Shown: positions 7,393 through 16,632, counted from the first letter of the stretch. The stretch is DNA of 64,000 nt from Betaproteobacteria bacterium (GCA_016709965.1 JADJLT010000003.1:124001-188000); one strand, 5' to 3'. Made by a program: numbers and translations. Notes: generated by a model not told the origin, from the letters alone.

Positions 7393-9630
7393 ATGTTGTT
7401 AGCAACCGATCTCGATGGCACTTTTCTGGGCGGTCTGGCCGAGCATCGCCAGAGCCTGTATCAACTGATATCCGACAGTCAGGATATTCAACTTGTCTTT
7501 GTCACCGGCCGGGGGCTGGAGGCTGTGATGCCGCTGCTGTCCGACCCTGCAGTGCCGGTGCCGGATTTCATTTGCGATGTGGGCGGGACGGTCGTAGAGG
7601 GCGGGACCTTGCAACCCGTGCAACCGCTGCAGGCGGGGATTGATCGGCGCTGGCCCGGTGAGCATGTAGTGGCGGAGGCAATGAGGCAGTTTTCCGTGCT
7701 GGAGCGTCAGGAGGTGCCGCAACAGCGGCGCTGCTCCTATTTTTGTCACAGCGATGCGGTGACGCCGGCACTGGCCAGTGTGGCTAAAGGCCTGAATTGC
7801 GACGTGCTCTATTCGGACAGCCGCTATCTCGACATCCTGCCGAGCGGCGTCAACAAGGGCAGCACGCTTAGCGCGCTGCTTAAGCATCTTGGTGTTGAGC
7901 GAGATCAGGTGCTGGTGGCGGGAGATACCCTGAACGATTTGTCGATGCTTGAAGTCGGCTTCAGTGGTGTTTGCGTCGGTGAGTCGGAGGCGGCGTTGCT
8001 TGAGGCGACCCACGAACTGAGTCATGTGCTGCGGGCCAGCGATGCCGGATGTGGCGGTATTTTGCAGGCCATTGTGCATTTCGGCTTGCTCGCCCAGGAC
8101 TATGTGCCGCGTTCGGGCGACGCGGCGGAGGTGGGGCGTGCGGATTTGGTGATGGTTTACCACCGCTTGCCTTATGAAGAGCAACGCATTGGCGGTCGTA
8201 TTGTTCAGCGCCGTCCAAAGTCGCCAAACGGCATCATCCCGACCCTGCTATCGTTTTTCGGTGCTGGACAGCGTGGCTCGTGGGTGGCGTGGAGCGTGCA
8301 CGATGCCGCCAACGATCCACCGTTTGAAATCCACACCAAAGTGGATGCCAAAGCCTATCCGGGGTTGGTGGCTGCACGGGTAGCCCTGTCCGCCGAGGAA
8401 GTGGATGTTTTTTACAAGCGTTTCTCGAAAGAGGCCTTCTGGCCAACCTTGCATACCTTTTGGGAGCGGGCAATTTTCCGCGAAGAGGATTGGAAGGTGT
8501 TTCTTGCGGTCAACCGGAAATTTGCCGAAAGAACGGCTGCCGAAGCTGCACAGGGCGCGACTGTATGGCTGCACGACTACAACCTGTGGATGGTTCCGGC
8601 GGCGCTGCGCGAACTGCGGCCCGATCTGAAGATTGCCTTCTTCCATCACACTTATTTTCCCTCGGCCGATGCCTTCAACGTGCTGCCCTGGCGACGTGAA
8701 ATTGTCGGCAGCCTGCTCCAGTGCGATTACATCGGCTTCCATATTCCCCGCCAGGCCGAGAATTTCGTGGATGTGGCCGGTGGCGTCGCCTCGATCCATG
8801 TCGTCGAGCGCAAGGCCTGCGCCCCGCGCTTCCTGAGCTACGGTTGTGCGGTCGGGCTGGAAACGATGACCACCCAGATTGAGGTGCATGGCCGCCGCAT
8901 CGGGCTGGGCGCGCATCCGGTCGGGCTGGATCTGGGGCGGGTTCAACAGGCTTTGAGCCATCCCAGGACAGCCGGACGCCGGCAGGCGATCCGCAACGAA
9001 TTTGCCGGCAAACGCATCGTGATTTCGGTCGAACGCCTGGATTACACCAAGGGTACGCTGGAGAAAGTCCGCGCTTTTGGTGATCTGCTGGCAACCACGC
9101 CAGCCTTGCGCGGCAAGGTGTCGCTGGTGGTTGTCTGTGTGCCGGCGGCCAAGGAAATGACGATTTACGACGAATTGCAGGGGCAGATCGAGCAGGCCGT
9201 TGGCCGAGTCAATGGCCAGTTCAATGAAGTGGGCTGGTCGCCCATCCGCTTCTTCTTCCGCCCCTTGCCCTTCGAAGAGGTGGTCGCTTGGTATGCCGAA
9301 TCCGATATCTGCTGGATTACTCCGCTACGCGACGGCCTGAATCTGGTGTGTAAGGAGTATGTGGCGACGCAGGGGCAGACGGACGGCAGTGGTGTGCTGG
9401 TATTGTCCGAGTTTGCGGGTGCCGCCGCCGAGTTACACGGTGCCGTACTGACCAACCCGCATGATCCGGCTGATCTGCGCGAAAGGTTGCGTCAGGCGCT
9501 TGACATGGATGCCGGCGAACGCGATTCCCGGCTGCGCGGCTTGTACGACATCGTTTGCCATAACGATATCGATCGCTGGGGGCGGGAGTTTCTGGCGGCT
9601 GTGGCGGCTGTGCCGGCCAGCGCTGGGTAA
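7393..9630 (+). CDS. ggpS: Fused HAD phosphatase/GT20 synthase, probable glucosylglycerol-phosphate synthase/phosphatase
   Basis: This is a two-domain enzyme of 745 residues. The N-terminal HAD phosphatase (about 1-240) has DLDGTF, FVTGRG, the lysine in NKGSTL and AGDTLNDL. The C-terminal glycosyltransferase family 20 domain has WLHDYNLWMVP, FFHHTYFPS, ERLDYTKG and the donor-binding PLRDGLNLVCKEY. The phosphatase-first order and size match the bifunctional enzymes that make the compatible solute glucosylglycerol from ADP-glucose and glycerol 3-phosphate. A trehalose-6-phosphate synthase fusion is the main alternative. The ATG at 7393 is chosen because AAGGAG lies eight bases before it; a GTG at 7372 is in frame but lacks such a site. 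The divergent neighbour is an MscS channel. Confidence 0.75.
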   Translation: MLLATDLDGTFLGGLAEHRQSLYQLISDSQDIQLVFVTGRGLEAVMPLLSDPAVPVPDFICDVGGTVVEGGTLQPVQPLQAGIDRRWPGEHVVAEAMRQFSVLERQEVPQQRRCSYFCHSDAVTPALASVAKGLNCDVLYSDSRYLDILPSGVNKGSTLSALLKHLGVERDQVLVAGDTLNDLSMLEVGFSGVCVGESEAALLEATHELSHVLRASDAGCGGILQAIVHFGLLAQDYVPRSGDAAEVGRADLVMVYHRLPYEEQRIGGRIVQRRPKSPNGIIPTLLSFFGAGQRGSWVAWSVHDAANDPPFEIHTKVDAKAYPGLVAARVALSAEEVDVFYKRFSKEAFWPTLHTFWERAIFREEDWKVFLAVNRKFAERTAAEAAQGATVWLHDYNLWMVPAALRELRPDLKIAFFHHTYFPSADAFNVLPWRREIVGSLLQCDYIGFHIPRQAENFVDVAGGVASIHVVERKACAPRFLSYGCAVGLETMTTQIEVHGRRIGLGAHPVGLDLGRVQQALSHPRTAGRRQAIRNEFAGKRIVISVERLDYTKGTLEKVRAFGDLLATTPALRGKVSLVVVCVPAAKEMTIYDELQGQIEQAVGRVNGQFNEVGWSPIRFFFRPLPFEEVVAWYAESDICWITPLRDGLNLVCKEYVATQGQTDGSGVLVLSEFAGAAAELHGAVLTNPHDPADLRERLRQALDMDAGERDSRLRGLYDIVCHNDIDRWGREFLAAVAAVPASAG

Positions 9631-9664
9631 TATCTGTCCGGAGTTGGCCGCCAGGGGCGATTCC

Positions 9665-9706
9665 TGCGGTCAACCGGAAAAATCGGCGGATTTTGAAAAT
9701 TGTTGG
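9665..9706 (+). repeat. Dispersed GGTCAACCGG element, intergenic copy B
   Basis: CGGTCAACCGGAAAAA starts at 9667, followed by an AT-rich half (gattttgaaaattgttgg). It lies 35 bp past the ggpPS-like stop codon, in the same orientation as the other intergenic copies. Confidence 0.8.
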
Positions 9707-9841
9707 GGCAGCCAAAATGTCGTTTCCGCAGGCCAGGCGGATACCAGCCAGCGCTGACTCCCGTTAAAATGCGCGGGCGATGTTCGCCTGGCGCCACGAT
9801 GTTTGGCCGGGTGTTGATCAACCCTACCCGAGCCGTTTCCC

Positions 9842-10360
9842 TTGAGCCAAATCTGCCCTCATTGCAACTATGCCCGCAAGGCCGACGATACCGCGCCGGA
9901 CTGGCAATGCCCGTCCTGCGAAAAAGCCTACGTCAAGGCTGGTGGATCGCTGCCGCCCGAGGGGCTGGTGCAGTATGGGACGGCGCGACCCGAGCGCCGC
10001 AGCGGGGGCGCCAAATGGTTGGTGTTGCTGCTCGTATTTGGCGCGGCGTTCTGGTTTGGTCGCCCGTTGCTGCAGGGGCGACCGCTCCCGACAGCCGTGG
10101 TGCAGTCATCCTCCGAGCAGCCCGCCGTCGTCCTTTACGCCACCAGCTGGTGCGGCTACTGCAAGATGACCCGCGAATTTTTTGCGGCCAATGGCATCCG
10201 TTACACCGAGCACGATATCGAGCAAAGCTCGGTGGCGTACAAGGAGCACAGGAATCTGGGCGGCAATGGCGTGCCGTTGATCGTGGTCGGTGACGACGTC
10301 ATCAAGGGCTGGAACGAACAGGCGCTGCGGCAACTGCTGGGGCCTTGGCTGAAGAGTTGA
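9842..10360 (+). CDS. Membrane-anchored glutaredoxin with N-terminal zinc ribbon
   Basis: The 172-residue protein has three parts. An N-terminal zinc ribbon has two CxxC pairs (CPHC and CPSC within the first 30 residues). One transmembrane helix follows (about 57-75), then a C-terminal glutaredoxin domain with the dithiol site CGYC and the GVPLIVV cis-proline motif. The zinc ribbon should be cytoplasmic and the glutaredoxin domain periplasmic or cytoplasmic depending on topology, which the sequence alone does not settle. No in-frame ATG precedes the zinc ribbon, so the start is taken as TTG at 9842. A strong terminator follows. Family members of this layout are widespread but poorly characterised. 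Confidence 0.82.
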   Translation: MSQICPHCNYARKADDTAPDWQCPSCEKAYVKAGGSLPPEGLVQYGTARPERRSGGAKWLVLLLVFGAAFWFGRPLLQGRPLPTAVVQSSSEQPAVVLYATSWCGYCKMTREFFAANGIRYTEHDIEQSSVAYKEHRNLGGNGVPLIVVGDDVIKGWNEQALRQLLGPWLKS

Positions 10361-10379
10361 GACGCCTGAAGCGACCATG

Positions 10380-10411
10380 AAAAACGGCCAATTGATATTG
10401 GCCGTTTTTTT
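10380..10411 (+). terminator. Rho-independent terminator between the glutaredoxin and PEP-CTERM genes
   Basis: AAAAACGGCCAAT and ATTGGCCGTTTTT pair perfectly around a TGAT loop, with T residues on the plus strand and an equivalent tract on the minus strand. It can serve both convergent genes. Confidence 0.9.
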
Positions 10412-10456
10412 GTCTGTCACCCGCCGGGACGGGCGGTTTTCCTGCGGTCGCTGCGT

Positions 10457-11089
10457 TCAGATCGCCAGCGAACGGCGGCGTTTGACGATGACGCCCATCA
10501 GACCCAGACCGGCGATCAGCATGGCAGAGGAAGCCGGTTCGTCGACCATGGTCATCGGCTGGATGCCAGCGGTTTGGGCGAGTGGGGAAAGCGGAATGGC
10601 CGGGTCGCCGAGCGCAATGGCGCCCCTGACCTGGGTGATTTGATAAGGACCTTTGCCGGCACTGTAGTTGGCCTGGTAGCCGAAGCCACTCAAGGTATTT
10701 CCGACCAGAATGCTGGTGCTGGTGGAGTCGGCCGTCCAGATAATTGTCTTGGTGCCGTTGCCGAGATTGAACAGGTCGTTTGCCGCAACTTGCGATGACC
10801 AACCGGTAGGCGAGGCAATCGCGCTGATGCCGGCATCGGTGAAGAAGGGCAGGGCGAATTGGCTGATGCTGGTCAGCTCACCGTACCAGGTGCCGGCGTC
10901 GCAAGTCAGATAGCAGTCAGTGGTGTTGGTGACGGTGTAGCTGTAGTTCCAGCTTGAAGCACTGCCGGTGACCGAGTCCACGATATTGGCGCTGGGCTCT
11001 GCCCAGGCGATGAGAGCATGGCTGGAAGCAGAAGCGAGGGCCAGCGTGGTGGCGATGATCAGTTGGCGAATTTTGGTGTGGGGTGTCAT
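10457..11089 (-). CDS. PEP-CTERM-like exported protein
   Basis: The 210-residue protein has an N-terminal signal peptide (MTPHTKIRQLII... to SSHA). Its extracytoplasmic body is rich in Ser, Thr, Asn and Gly with two close cysteines (CYLTC). It ends in a tripartite sorting signal: a short motif at about 187, a hydrophobic helix (MLIAGLGLMGVIV) and an Arg cluster (KRRRS). The motif reads DEPA, a variant of the usual VPEP. Such proteins are processed by exosortase and often relate to extracellular polysaccharide or biofilm; no exosortase gene is in the window. The start is placed at the ATG at 11089 because an upstream in-frame start would add a non-signal extension. Confidence 0.8.
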   Translation of the reverse strand: MTPHTKIRQLIIATTLALASASSHALIAWAEPSANIVDSVTGSASSWNYSYTVTNTTDCYLTCDAGTWYGELTSISQFALPFFTDAGISAIASPTGWSSQVAANDLFNLGNGTKTIIWTADSTSTSILVGNTLSGFGYQANYSAGKGPYQITQVRGAIALGDPAIPLSPLAQTAGIQPMTMVDEPASSAMLIAGLGLMGVIVKRRRSLAI

Positions 11090-11114
11090 TGAAATTCCGG
11101 ATACTTGAAAAAAT

Positions 11115-11149
11115 GCATTCGGCACAGTTTAGTGGACTGTGCCGAATGC
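11115..11149. promoter_or_regulatory. Perfect 14-bp inverted repeat downstream of pepN
   Basis: GCATTCGGCACAGT and ACTGTGCCGAATGC flank a seven-base loop. It lies 31 bp past the pepN stop and 26 bp upstream of the PEP-CTERM start, on the minus strand. No strong T-tract follows, so it may be a pepN terminator or a site acting on the PEP-CTERM gene. Confidence 0.55.
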
Positions 11150-11179
11150 TTCCGTGAGGAAGTTCCGGTTTTAGCGCGA

Positions 11180-13774
11180 TCAGCCCAGGGCGCGGGAGAC
11201 GACCTCAAAGACATCGGGAGACAGGCCGGCGTGGTTGCGGATGCTTTCCAGCGCGGCTCTGGCATGACGCTGACGTTCGTCGTCGAATTTTTTCCAGCGG
11301 TCAAAGGCACGCGCCAGGCGGGAGGCGATTTGCGGATTCAGCGCATCGACTGCCCGGACCTGTTCAGCCATGTAGGCGTAGCCCTCGGCGTTGTGGAAGT
11401 GCGCGAGATTGGCGCCCAGCGTGCGGAAGACGGCGTAAACCTTGTTGGGTTTGGCCAGGTCGAAAGCCGGGTGCGCCGTCAGTGCCTTGATGGCGGCCAT
11501 TGTGCTCGGGCGGCGGCTGCCGGACTGGACTGCAAACCACTTGTCGACGACCAGTGCTTCGTTTTGCCAGTGCTCGTAGAACTCGGCCAGTGCCGTGTCA
11601 CGCTCGGCGCAGTCTTCAGCTTCCACGTTGGCCAGTGAGGTCAGCGCGGCGAACTGGTCGGTCATGTTGTCGGCCGTCTTGAACTGCTGGAAGGCGAGTT
11701 GACGGGTGGCCGGGGTGTCGAGTTCCAGCAGGTAGCCGAGGCACAGGTTGCGCAGGGCGCGGCGGCCGGCTTCTTCGCTGCTCGGTGTGTAGGCCTGGGT
11801 CGGGGCGAGGGCGGCGTAGATGCCGGCAAGCTCGTCTTCGAGCTGCTCGGCGATGTGGCGGCGCAGGCCGTTGCGGGCAGCGCGCAGGGCGACCGGGTCG
11901 ACGACTTCCAGTGCTTCTGCCAGCGTCGATTCGCCGGGCAGGCTGAGGGCTTCGGCGACGAAGGCGGCGCCGCGCTGGGCATGGGTTTGCAACAGGCGGC
12001 GGGCGGCGTCGATAAAGCTGGCCGGCCAGATGGGCGACTGACCGGCGGCGATGGCCGCTGTGGCGTCGAGGATCAGGTTCGAGGCGAGGCGCTGGCCGGC
12101 TTCCCAGGCGTTGAAATAGTCGGGTTCATGGGCCAGCAGCAGCGTCAACGCGTCGGGGCGATAGTCAAACTCAAGAATGACCGGGGCCGAGAAGTCGCGC
12201 AGCAGTGACGGGATTGGTTCGCTCTCGATAGCGTCGAACTGGAATGCCTGCTCATTTTGCGTCAGCAGCAGGGTTTTTTCGGTGCCGTTGATCAACTGGC
12301 CGGCGTTATCGAACAGGGCGACGCGGATCGGGATCAGGTAGGGCTGCGTGTCGCTGGCCAGTGCGTTGCTCTGCTGGCAGCGTAGCGTGTAGGTTTTCGT
12401 TTTAGGGTCAAAATTGCCGTTGACCGCAACATGTGGCGTACCGGGCTGCTGGTACCAGCGCATGAACTGCGTGAAGTCGAAACCGGAGGCGGCCGCCATG
12501 GCGGCGACGAAATCCTCACAGGTCACGGCCTGGCCATCGTGGCGGCGGAAATATTCGTCCATGCCGAGGCGGAATCCGTCGCGGCCGATCAGGGTCTGGA
12601 TCATGCGGACGACTTCGGCGCCCTTTTCATAGACGGTTGACGTGTAGAAATTGCTGATTTCCATGTACGACGACGGCCGCACCGGGTGCGCCATCGGCCC
12701 GCCATCTTCGGGGAACTGGGCGGCGCGCAGGCCGCGCACGTCGCTGATGCGGGCGACGGACGGGTCGTGCTCGTCGAAGCCGAACTCCTGGTCGCGGAAG
12801 ACGGTCAGGCCCTCCTTGAGCGAGAGCTGGAACCAGTCGCGGCAGGTGACGCGGTTGCCGGTCCAGTTGTGGAAATATTCGTGGGCGACGACACGGTCGA
12901 TGTTCTCGAAATCGACGTCGGTGGCGACGTCGCCGCGGGCCAGCACGTATTTCGTGCTGAAAATGTTGAGGCCCTTGTTCTCCATGGCGCCGGCATTGAA
13001 GTCGCCAACGGCGACGATCATGTACTGGTCAAGGTCGCATTCCAGGCCGAAACGTTCTTCATCCCAGCGCATCGATTTTTTCAGCGCGGCCATGGCGTGC
13101 GGCGCCTGATCGAGCTTGCCCGGCTCGACGTAAAGAGCAAGCTTGACGGCGCGGCCGGAGGCGGTGGTGAAGCTGTCGAACAGGCCATCAAGCTTGGCGG
13201 CGACCACGGCGAACAGGTAGCTCGGCTTGCGGAAGGGATCGACCCAGCGTGCCCAGTGGCGGCCATCGGCTTTATCGCCGGCACTATCGAGATTGCCGTT
13301 GCCAAGCAGGACGGGCAGCGCGGCCTTGTCGGCGTGCAGCGTAACGGTGTACGTCGACATCACGTCCGGCCGATCAAGGAACCAGGTGATTCGGCGGAAA
13401 CCCTGTGCCTCACATTGGGTGAAATAGCCGTCGTTGGAGAGGAAGAGGCCGAGCAGTTTGGTGTTGCGGTCGGGATCGATGCGGACGACGGTTTCCAGCG
13501 TGAAGGCGTCGGGCAGATCGGCTATCGTCAGCGTGCTGGAAGTTTCCGAAAATGGCACTTTTTTCCGGTTGACCGTGACACTGATGGTTTTCAGCTCGTC
13601 GCCATCAAGTAATAGCGGCTGGGTGGCAACGGCGGGGTTGCGGCGCATGGCTAGCGTGGCGCTGACAGTGGTGCCGCCAGCTTCGATGTTGAAGTCGAGA
13701 TCAACGGTATCGATCAGGTAGGCGGGGGCGGTGTAGTTCTCGAGATAGACGGTCTGGGGTGTTTCGGTTTTCAT
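11180..13774 (-). CDS. pepN: Aminopeptidase N
   Basis: This M1-family zinc aminopeptidase of 864 residues is close to the 870 of the E. coli enzyme. It cleaves N-terminal residues from peptides in the cytoplasm. It has the substrate-recognition GAMENKG motif and the zinc site HEYFHNW with the downstream glutamate in LKEGLTVFRDQEF. The C-terminal helical repeat domain is complete. Near residue 70 the coding strand contains a match to the dispersed element (VTVNRKK). The gene is flanked by short gaps and is probably transcribed alone. Confidence 0.97.
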   Translation of the reverse strand: MKTETPQTVYLENYTAPAYLIDTVDLDFNIEAGGTTVSATLAMRRNPAVATQPLLLDGDELKTISVTVNRKKVPFSETSSTLTIADLPDAFTLETVVRIDPDRNTKLLGLFLSNDGYFTQCEAQGFRRITWFLDRPDVMSTYTVTLHADKAALPVLLGNGNLDSAGDKADGRHWARWVDPFRKPSYLFAVVAAKLDGLFDSFTTASGRAVKLALYVEPGKLDQAPHAMAALKKSMRWDEERFGLECDLDQYMIVAVGDFNAGAMENKGLNIFSTKYVLARGDVATDVDFENIDRVVAHEYFHNWTGNRVTCRDWFQLSLKEGLTVFRDQEFGFDEHDPSVARISDVRGLRAAQFPEDGGPMAHPVRPSSYMEISNFYTSTVYEKGAEVVRMIQTLIGRDGFRLGMDEYFRRHDGQAVTCEDFVAAMAAASGFDFTQFMRWYQQPGTPHVAVNGNFDPKTKTYTLRCQQSNALASDTQPYLIPIRVALFDNAGQLINGTEKTLLLTQNEQAFQFDAIESEPIPSLLRDFSAPVILEFDYRPDALTLLLAHEPDYFNAWEAGQRLASNLILDATAAIAAGQSPIWPASFIDAARRLLQTHAQRGAAFVAEALSLPGESTLAEALEVVDPVALRAARNGLRRHIAEQLEDELAGIYAALAPTQAYTPSSEEAGRRALRNLCLGYLLELDTPATRQLAFQQFKTADNMTDQFAALTSLANVEAEDCAERDTALAEFYEHWQNEALVVDKWFAVQSGSRRPSTMAAIKALTAHPAFDLAKPNKVYAVFRTLGANLAHFHNAEGYAYMAEQVRAVDALNPQIASRLARAFDRWKKFDDERQRHARAALESIRNHAGLSPDVFEVVSRALG
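13545..13577 (-). repeat. Intragenic match to the dispersed element (pepN)
   Basis: On the minus strand the sequence reads CGGTCAACCGGAAAAAA from 13575, followed by an AT-rich stretch (attttcggaaact). It is in the sense orientation of pepN and encodes VNRKKVPFSET. The match covers the conserved half; the second half is loose. Confidence 0.5.
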
Positions 13775-13876
13775 TGTTGGGCTGTGATCGTAAATTAACC
13801 TGTCGATAATACGTCAAACCTTCGGTCGAAATCGCATGCGGATGGCAATCGAGACGGATAGTCGCCGGACGAGGCC

Positions 13877-15631
13877 TCAATCCTGATCGGCCCGGGCGCT
13901 TTTGGCGATCGAGCGAAGCAGCCAGATGCTGCCCAACGCTGCGCCGATGTAGCCGAGCAGGCCGAAGAGTGGCAGGCCGAGCAGGGTCGGGCCGCCCGGT
14001 ACGGTCATCACGATGGACGACCCGACGATCAGCGCGGCGACGACGATGCCGATGGTCATTCGGTTGGCGGCGCTGTCGATCTGGTTGCCGACGCGTTTCA
14101 GATGCGTGACGTCGATGCGAATATCCAGTTGGCCGCGGCGTGCCGCACGCAGCAGGCGGGAAATATCCTGTGGCAGGCCGGTGAGCAGGCCGAGCATCTC
14201 GGTCGCCGTCTGCCAGCCGCGTCTGGCCAATGCGCGAGGCCGGTAGCGGGCGCGCATGGCAGCTTCCAGCAGCGGCATGGCTTCGCCGGCCATGTCGAAA
14301 TTCGGGTCCAGTTCGCGGCCCATGCCCTCCAGCGAGATGAAGGCCTTGACCAGCAAGGTGAGATCGGCCGGCAGCGAGATCCTGTGTTGGCGAAGGATGG
14401 CGATCAGGTCGGAAAGCATGGCGCCAAGACTGAGTTGCTTGAGCGGAACGCCATGATACTGATCGACGAAGGCCTCGATTTCGAGCAGCAATTCGTCCTC
14501 ATTGACCGGCGTCTCGCCCATCCAGTCGAACAGCACTTCGACGACCCGCCGTGGCTCGTGCTTGACCAGGCCGAGCAGCAACTGCACCAACTGCGCCTGC
14601 CGTGTTTCGGTCAGGCGGCCAATCATGCCGAAATCGATGAAACCGATACGATTGCCCGGCAGATAGAACACATTGCCGGGGTGTGGATCGGCGTGGAAAA
14701 GGCCGTCCTCGACGATCATTTTCAGCACGGCATGGGCGCCGCGTCGGGCGAGAATCCGGCGATTCAGGCCGGCATGCTCGATGGCCGCCAGTTGTCGGCC
14801 GGAAATCCCGTTGATGAATTCCTGCACGCAAACGCGCTCGCCCGTCCATTGCCAATAGACCTTGGGGATAACGATGACCGGGAGCGCTTCGCTCGTCGCC
14901 TGTGGCGCCTTGCCCGGGAGCGGTGGTGCCGCTGTATCGAGGTCTACGTAGCCGGCGAAGTTGGCGGCGATGCGTTCGGCGCTACGGCATTCGGCAGAAA
15001 AATCCAGTTCGCGGCGCAGTGAATGGGTGAATTGGCTGACCACTTCGCTGGGACGAAACAGTCGCAACTCCGGATATTCGCCTTCGGCAATTTCGGCCAG
15101 CCGGTGCAGCCAGCGCAGGTCGGCCTCGATGACCGGCCGGATATTCGGCCGTCGCACCTTGACCACCACCTCGCTGCCATCGCCGAGGCGGGCCCGATAG
15201 ACCTGGGCGATCGACGCAGCCGCCAGCGGTTCCGGGTCGAAGGCGGCAAAGACGTCGGCCGGCGCAGCGCCGAGATCCTCGGTCAGTTGCTGGCAGACGC
15301 TCTCCCACGGGGCCGGCGGGGCGCTATCCTGCAGCTTACCGAATTCGGCAATCCATTCCGGCTCAAAAAGATCCACCCGCGTCGCCAGCATCTGGCCCAG
15401 CTTGACGAAGGTCGGGCCCAAGTCTTCCAGCGCCCTACGAGCCCGGGCCGGTGGCGGCAGGTGGGCCAGTTCGTCGGCTTCGCGCCAGTGCAGCGCGTGG
15501 CCGGCGCGTTCCAAGGCGTTGGCCAGTCCCATGCGCCGCGCCAGGTCACCAAACCCATAGCGAATCAGGATCGAGGCAATATCGTGCAATCGCCCTAGGT
15601 CACGCACAGCCAGTGCGGCCTGCCAGAGCAT
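13877..15631 (-). CDS. ubiB: UbiB/ABC1 family atypical kinase
   Basis: The 584-residue protein of the UbiB family is needed for ubiquinone synthesis and acts at the inner membrane. It has the family's KxGQ motif (FVKLGQMLATR), an alanine-rich nucleotide loop (AAASIAQVY), the catalytic lysine (VVVKVRRP), and HADPHPGNVF with IDFGMIG. Two C-terminal transmembrane helices form the usual tail anchor. Its ATG overlaps by one base the stop codon of the coiled-coil gene upstream (TGATG), so the two are coupled. It could be a UbiB paralogue rather than the one dedicated to ubiquinone, because no ubiE or ubiJ is adjacent. Confidence 0.85.
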   Translation of the reverse strand: MLWQAALAVRDLGRLHDIASILIRYGFGDLARRMGLANALERAGHALHWREADELAHLPPPARARRALEDLGPTFVKLGQMLATRVDLFEPEWIAEFGKLQDSAPPAPWESVCQQLTEDLGAAPADVFAAFDPEPLAAASIAQVYRARLGDGSEVVVKVRRPNIRPVIEADLRWLHRLAEIAEGEYPELRLFRPSEVVSQFTHSLRRELDFSAECRSAERIAANFAGYVDLDTAAPPLPGKAPQATSEALPVIVIPKVYWQWTGERVCVQEFINGISGRQLAAIEHAGLNRRILARRGAHAVLKMIVEDGLFHADPHPGNVFYLPGNRIGFIDFGMIGRLTETRQAQLVQLLLGLVKHEPRRVVEVLFDWMGETPVNEDELLLEIEAFVDQYHGVPLKQLSLGAMLSDLIAILRQHRISLPADLTLLVKAFISLEGMGRELDPNFDMAGEAMPLLEAAMRARYRPRALARRGWQTATEMLGLLTGLPQDISRLLRAARRGQLDIRIDVTHLKRVGNQIDSAANRMTIGIVVAALIVGSSIVMTVPGGPTLLGLPLFGLLGYIGAALGSIWLLRSIAKSARADQD

Positions 15632-16323
15632 CAGTTTTCCTTGTCGCGGCGCTCGCCCGGCTTGATGCGATCGGCCAGCCCGCTGAGCATCCCCGCTGCG
15701 AACTGGCGAACCAGATCTGTCGTGGCGTGGGCCAGATGCAGGCCGACCTCGACCTGGGTGCGCCCGGCTTCTTCCAGCTTCTGGGTCATCACGGACAGCG
15801 TGTCCTTGATCTGGTGGCCCACAGATGAGCCATGAATGCGCGAATGCTCGGCAATGTCCGTGAGGATGTCGCCAACGACATTTTTGGTGGCCGACGCGGA
15901 TTTTTGCAGAGTTTCGACAAACATCGTTTCAAGGGCGGCAAAGTCGTTTCGAGCACGGGTCAGGTCTTCCCGAGAAAAGGACTGCGCCTTGCTGGTCGCT
16001 TCTTCCAGCGCCAGCTTCGATGCTTCGGCACATTGCGCCAGTGCCGCATCCAGCCCGCTGACCGCTTGCTTCAGATGGGTCCGGGTGGCCTCGATACTGG
16101 CCGCTGATTTCTGCAACTGAGCTTCCGCCCCGGCGCGGGCGCCGTGCAGAACGGTGCTTGCCACCTGGCGCAGCGATTCCAGGTCAAGTTTTCGCTCGCT
16201 GATCTGGCGCAGCGTCAGTTGGCGGATTGCCTCCTGAATATCCTTGCCGGCCTCAAATGCCTCGCGGACCTGCGTTTCGAATGTACCAGCCGTGTTTGGC
16301 TTGTCGTCTGTTTCGTTCTTCAT
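15631..16323 (-). CDS. Coiled-coil protein coupled to ubiB (possibly DUF6781)
   Basis: The 230-residue protein is mostly predicted helix, rich in Ala, Glu, Gln and Lys. It has heptad-like stretches (about 65-160) and no signal peptide or transmembrane segment. A late conserved-looking segment reads HSRIHGSSVGHQIKD. It resembles phasin-like or DUF6781 proteins that sit next to UbiB genes in betaproteobacteria, but the assignment is from memory and uncertain. The start is placed at the ATG at 16323; an in-frame ATG at 16362 would add 13 unconvincing residues. TGATG coupling to ubiB suggests a shared membrane or lipid-related role. Confidence 0.7.
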   Translation of the reverse strand: MKNETDDKPNTAGTFETQVREAFEAGKDIQEAIRQLTLRQISERKLDLESLRQVASTVLHGARAGAEAQLQKSAASIEATRTHLKQAVSGLDAALAQCAEASKLALEEATSKAQSFSREDLTRARNDFAALETMFVETLQKSASATKNVVGDILTDIAEHSRIHGSSVGHQIKDTLSVMTQKLEEAGRTQVEVGLHLAHATTDLVRQFAAGMLSGLADRIKPGERRDKEN

Positions 16324-16632
16324 GATGCGGAACCCCCAGGTCTGGATTAGAAAGCCCGGCAAATTGACGTGATCTTCCTGAGTTCAACGCGCCAAGTTGC
16401 CGCCTGATGCATGCGGGCCAAGGCTTGGCCATCGGGCCGCGATGCCCTGAACGCCATGCTAAAAAAATTGTAGCCCTTGTGTGCCGTTTTCGCTGCCTGT
16501 CTGAAAAGAATAAAGCGCACAGGTTAGAGGCGGCGTTTGGATTGCTCACCGGCGCGACGGTAGCAAGCCATATGGCGGGGCAGGGGGGCCGCCACCCAGT
16601 GGTGGCGGTTTTCGGCTCAGCGCTTGCTTGGC
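16324..16632. other. Intergenic stretch with a GC-rich hairpin at 16589-16612
   Basis: This 309-bp gap separates two minus-strand genes. CCGCCACC (16589-16596) and GGTGGCGG (16601-16608) pair around CAGT and are followed by TTTT on the plus strand. That is a terminator-like structure facing no obvious plus-strand gene; on the minus strand it is followed by C residues. It may still end the minus-strand gene at 16633. The open plus-strand reading frame that crosses this area is judged a shadow. Confidence 0.45.

Noticed and set aside
8505..8530. GGTCAACCGGAAA inside the ggpPS-like gene as another dispersed-element copy
   Set aside because: The encoded AVNRKFAERTA matches the naturally conserved VNxxFA stretch of GT20 enzymes, and the AT-rich second half is absent. 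A coincidental match is more likely.
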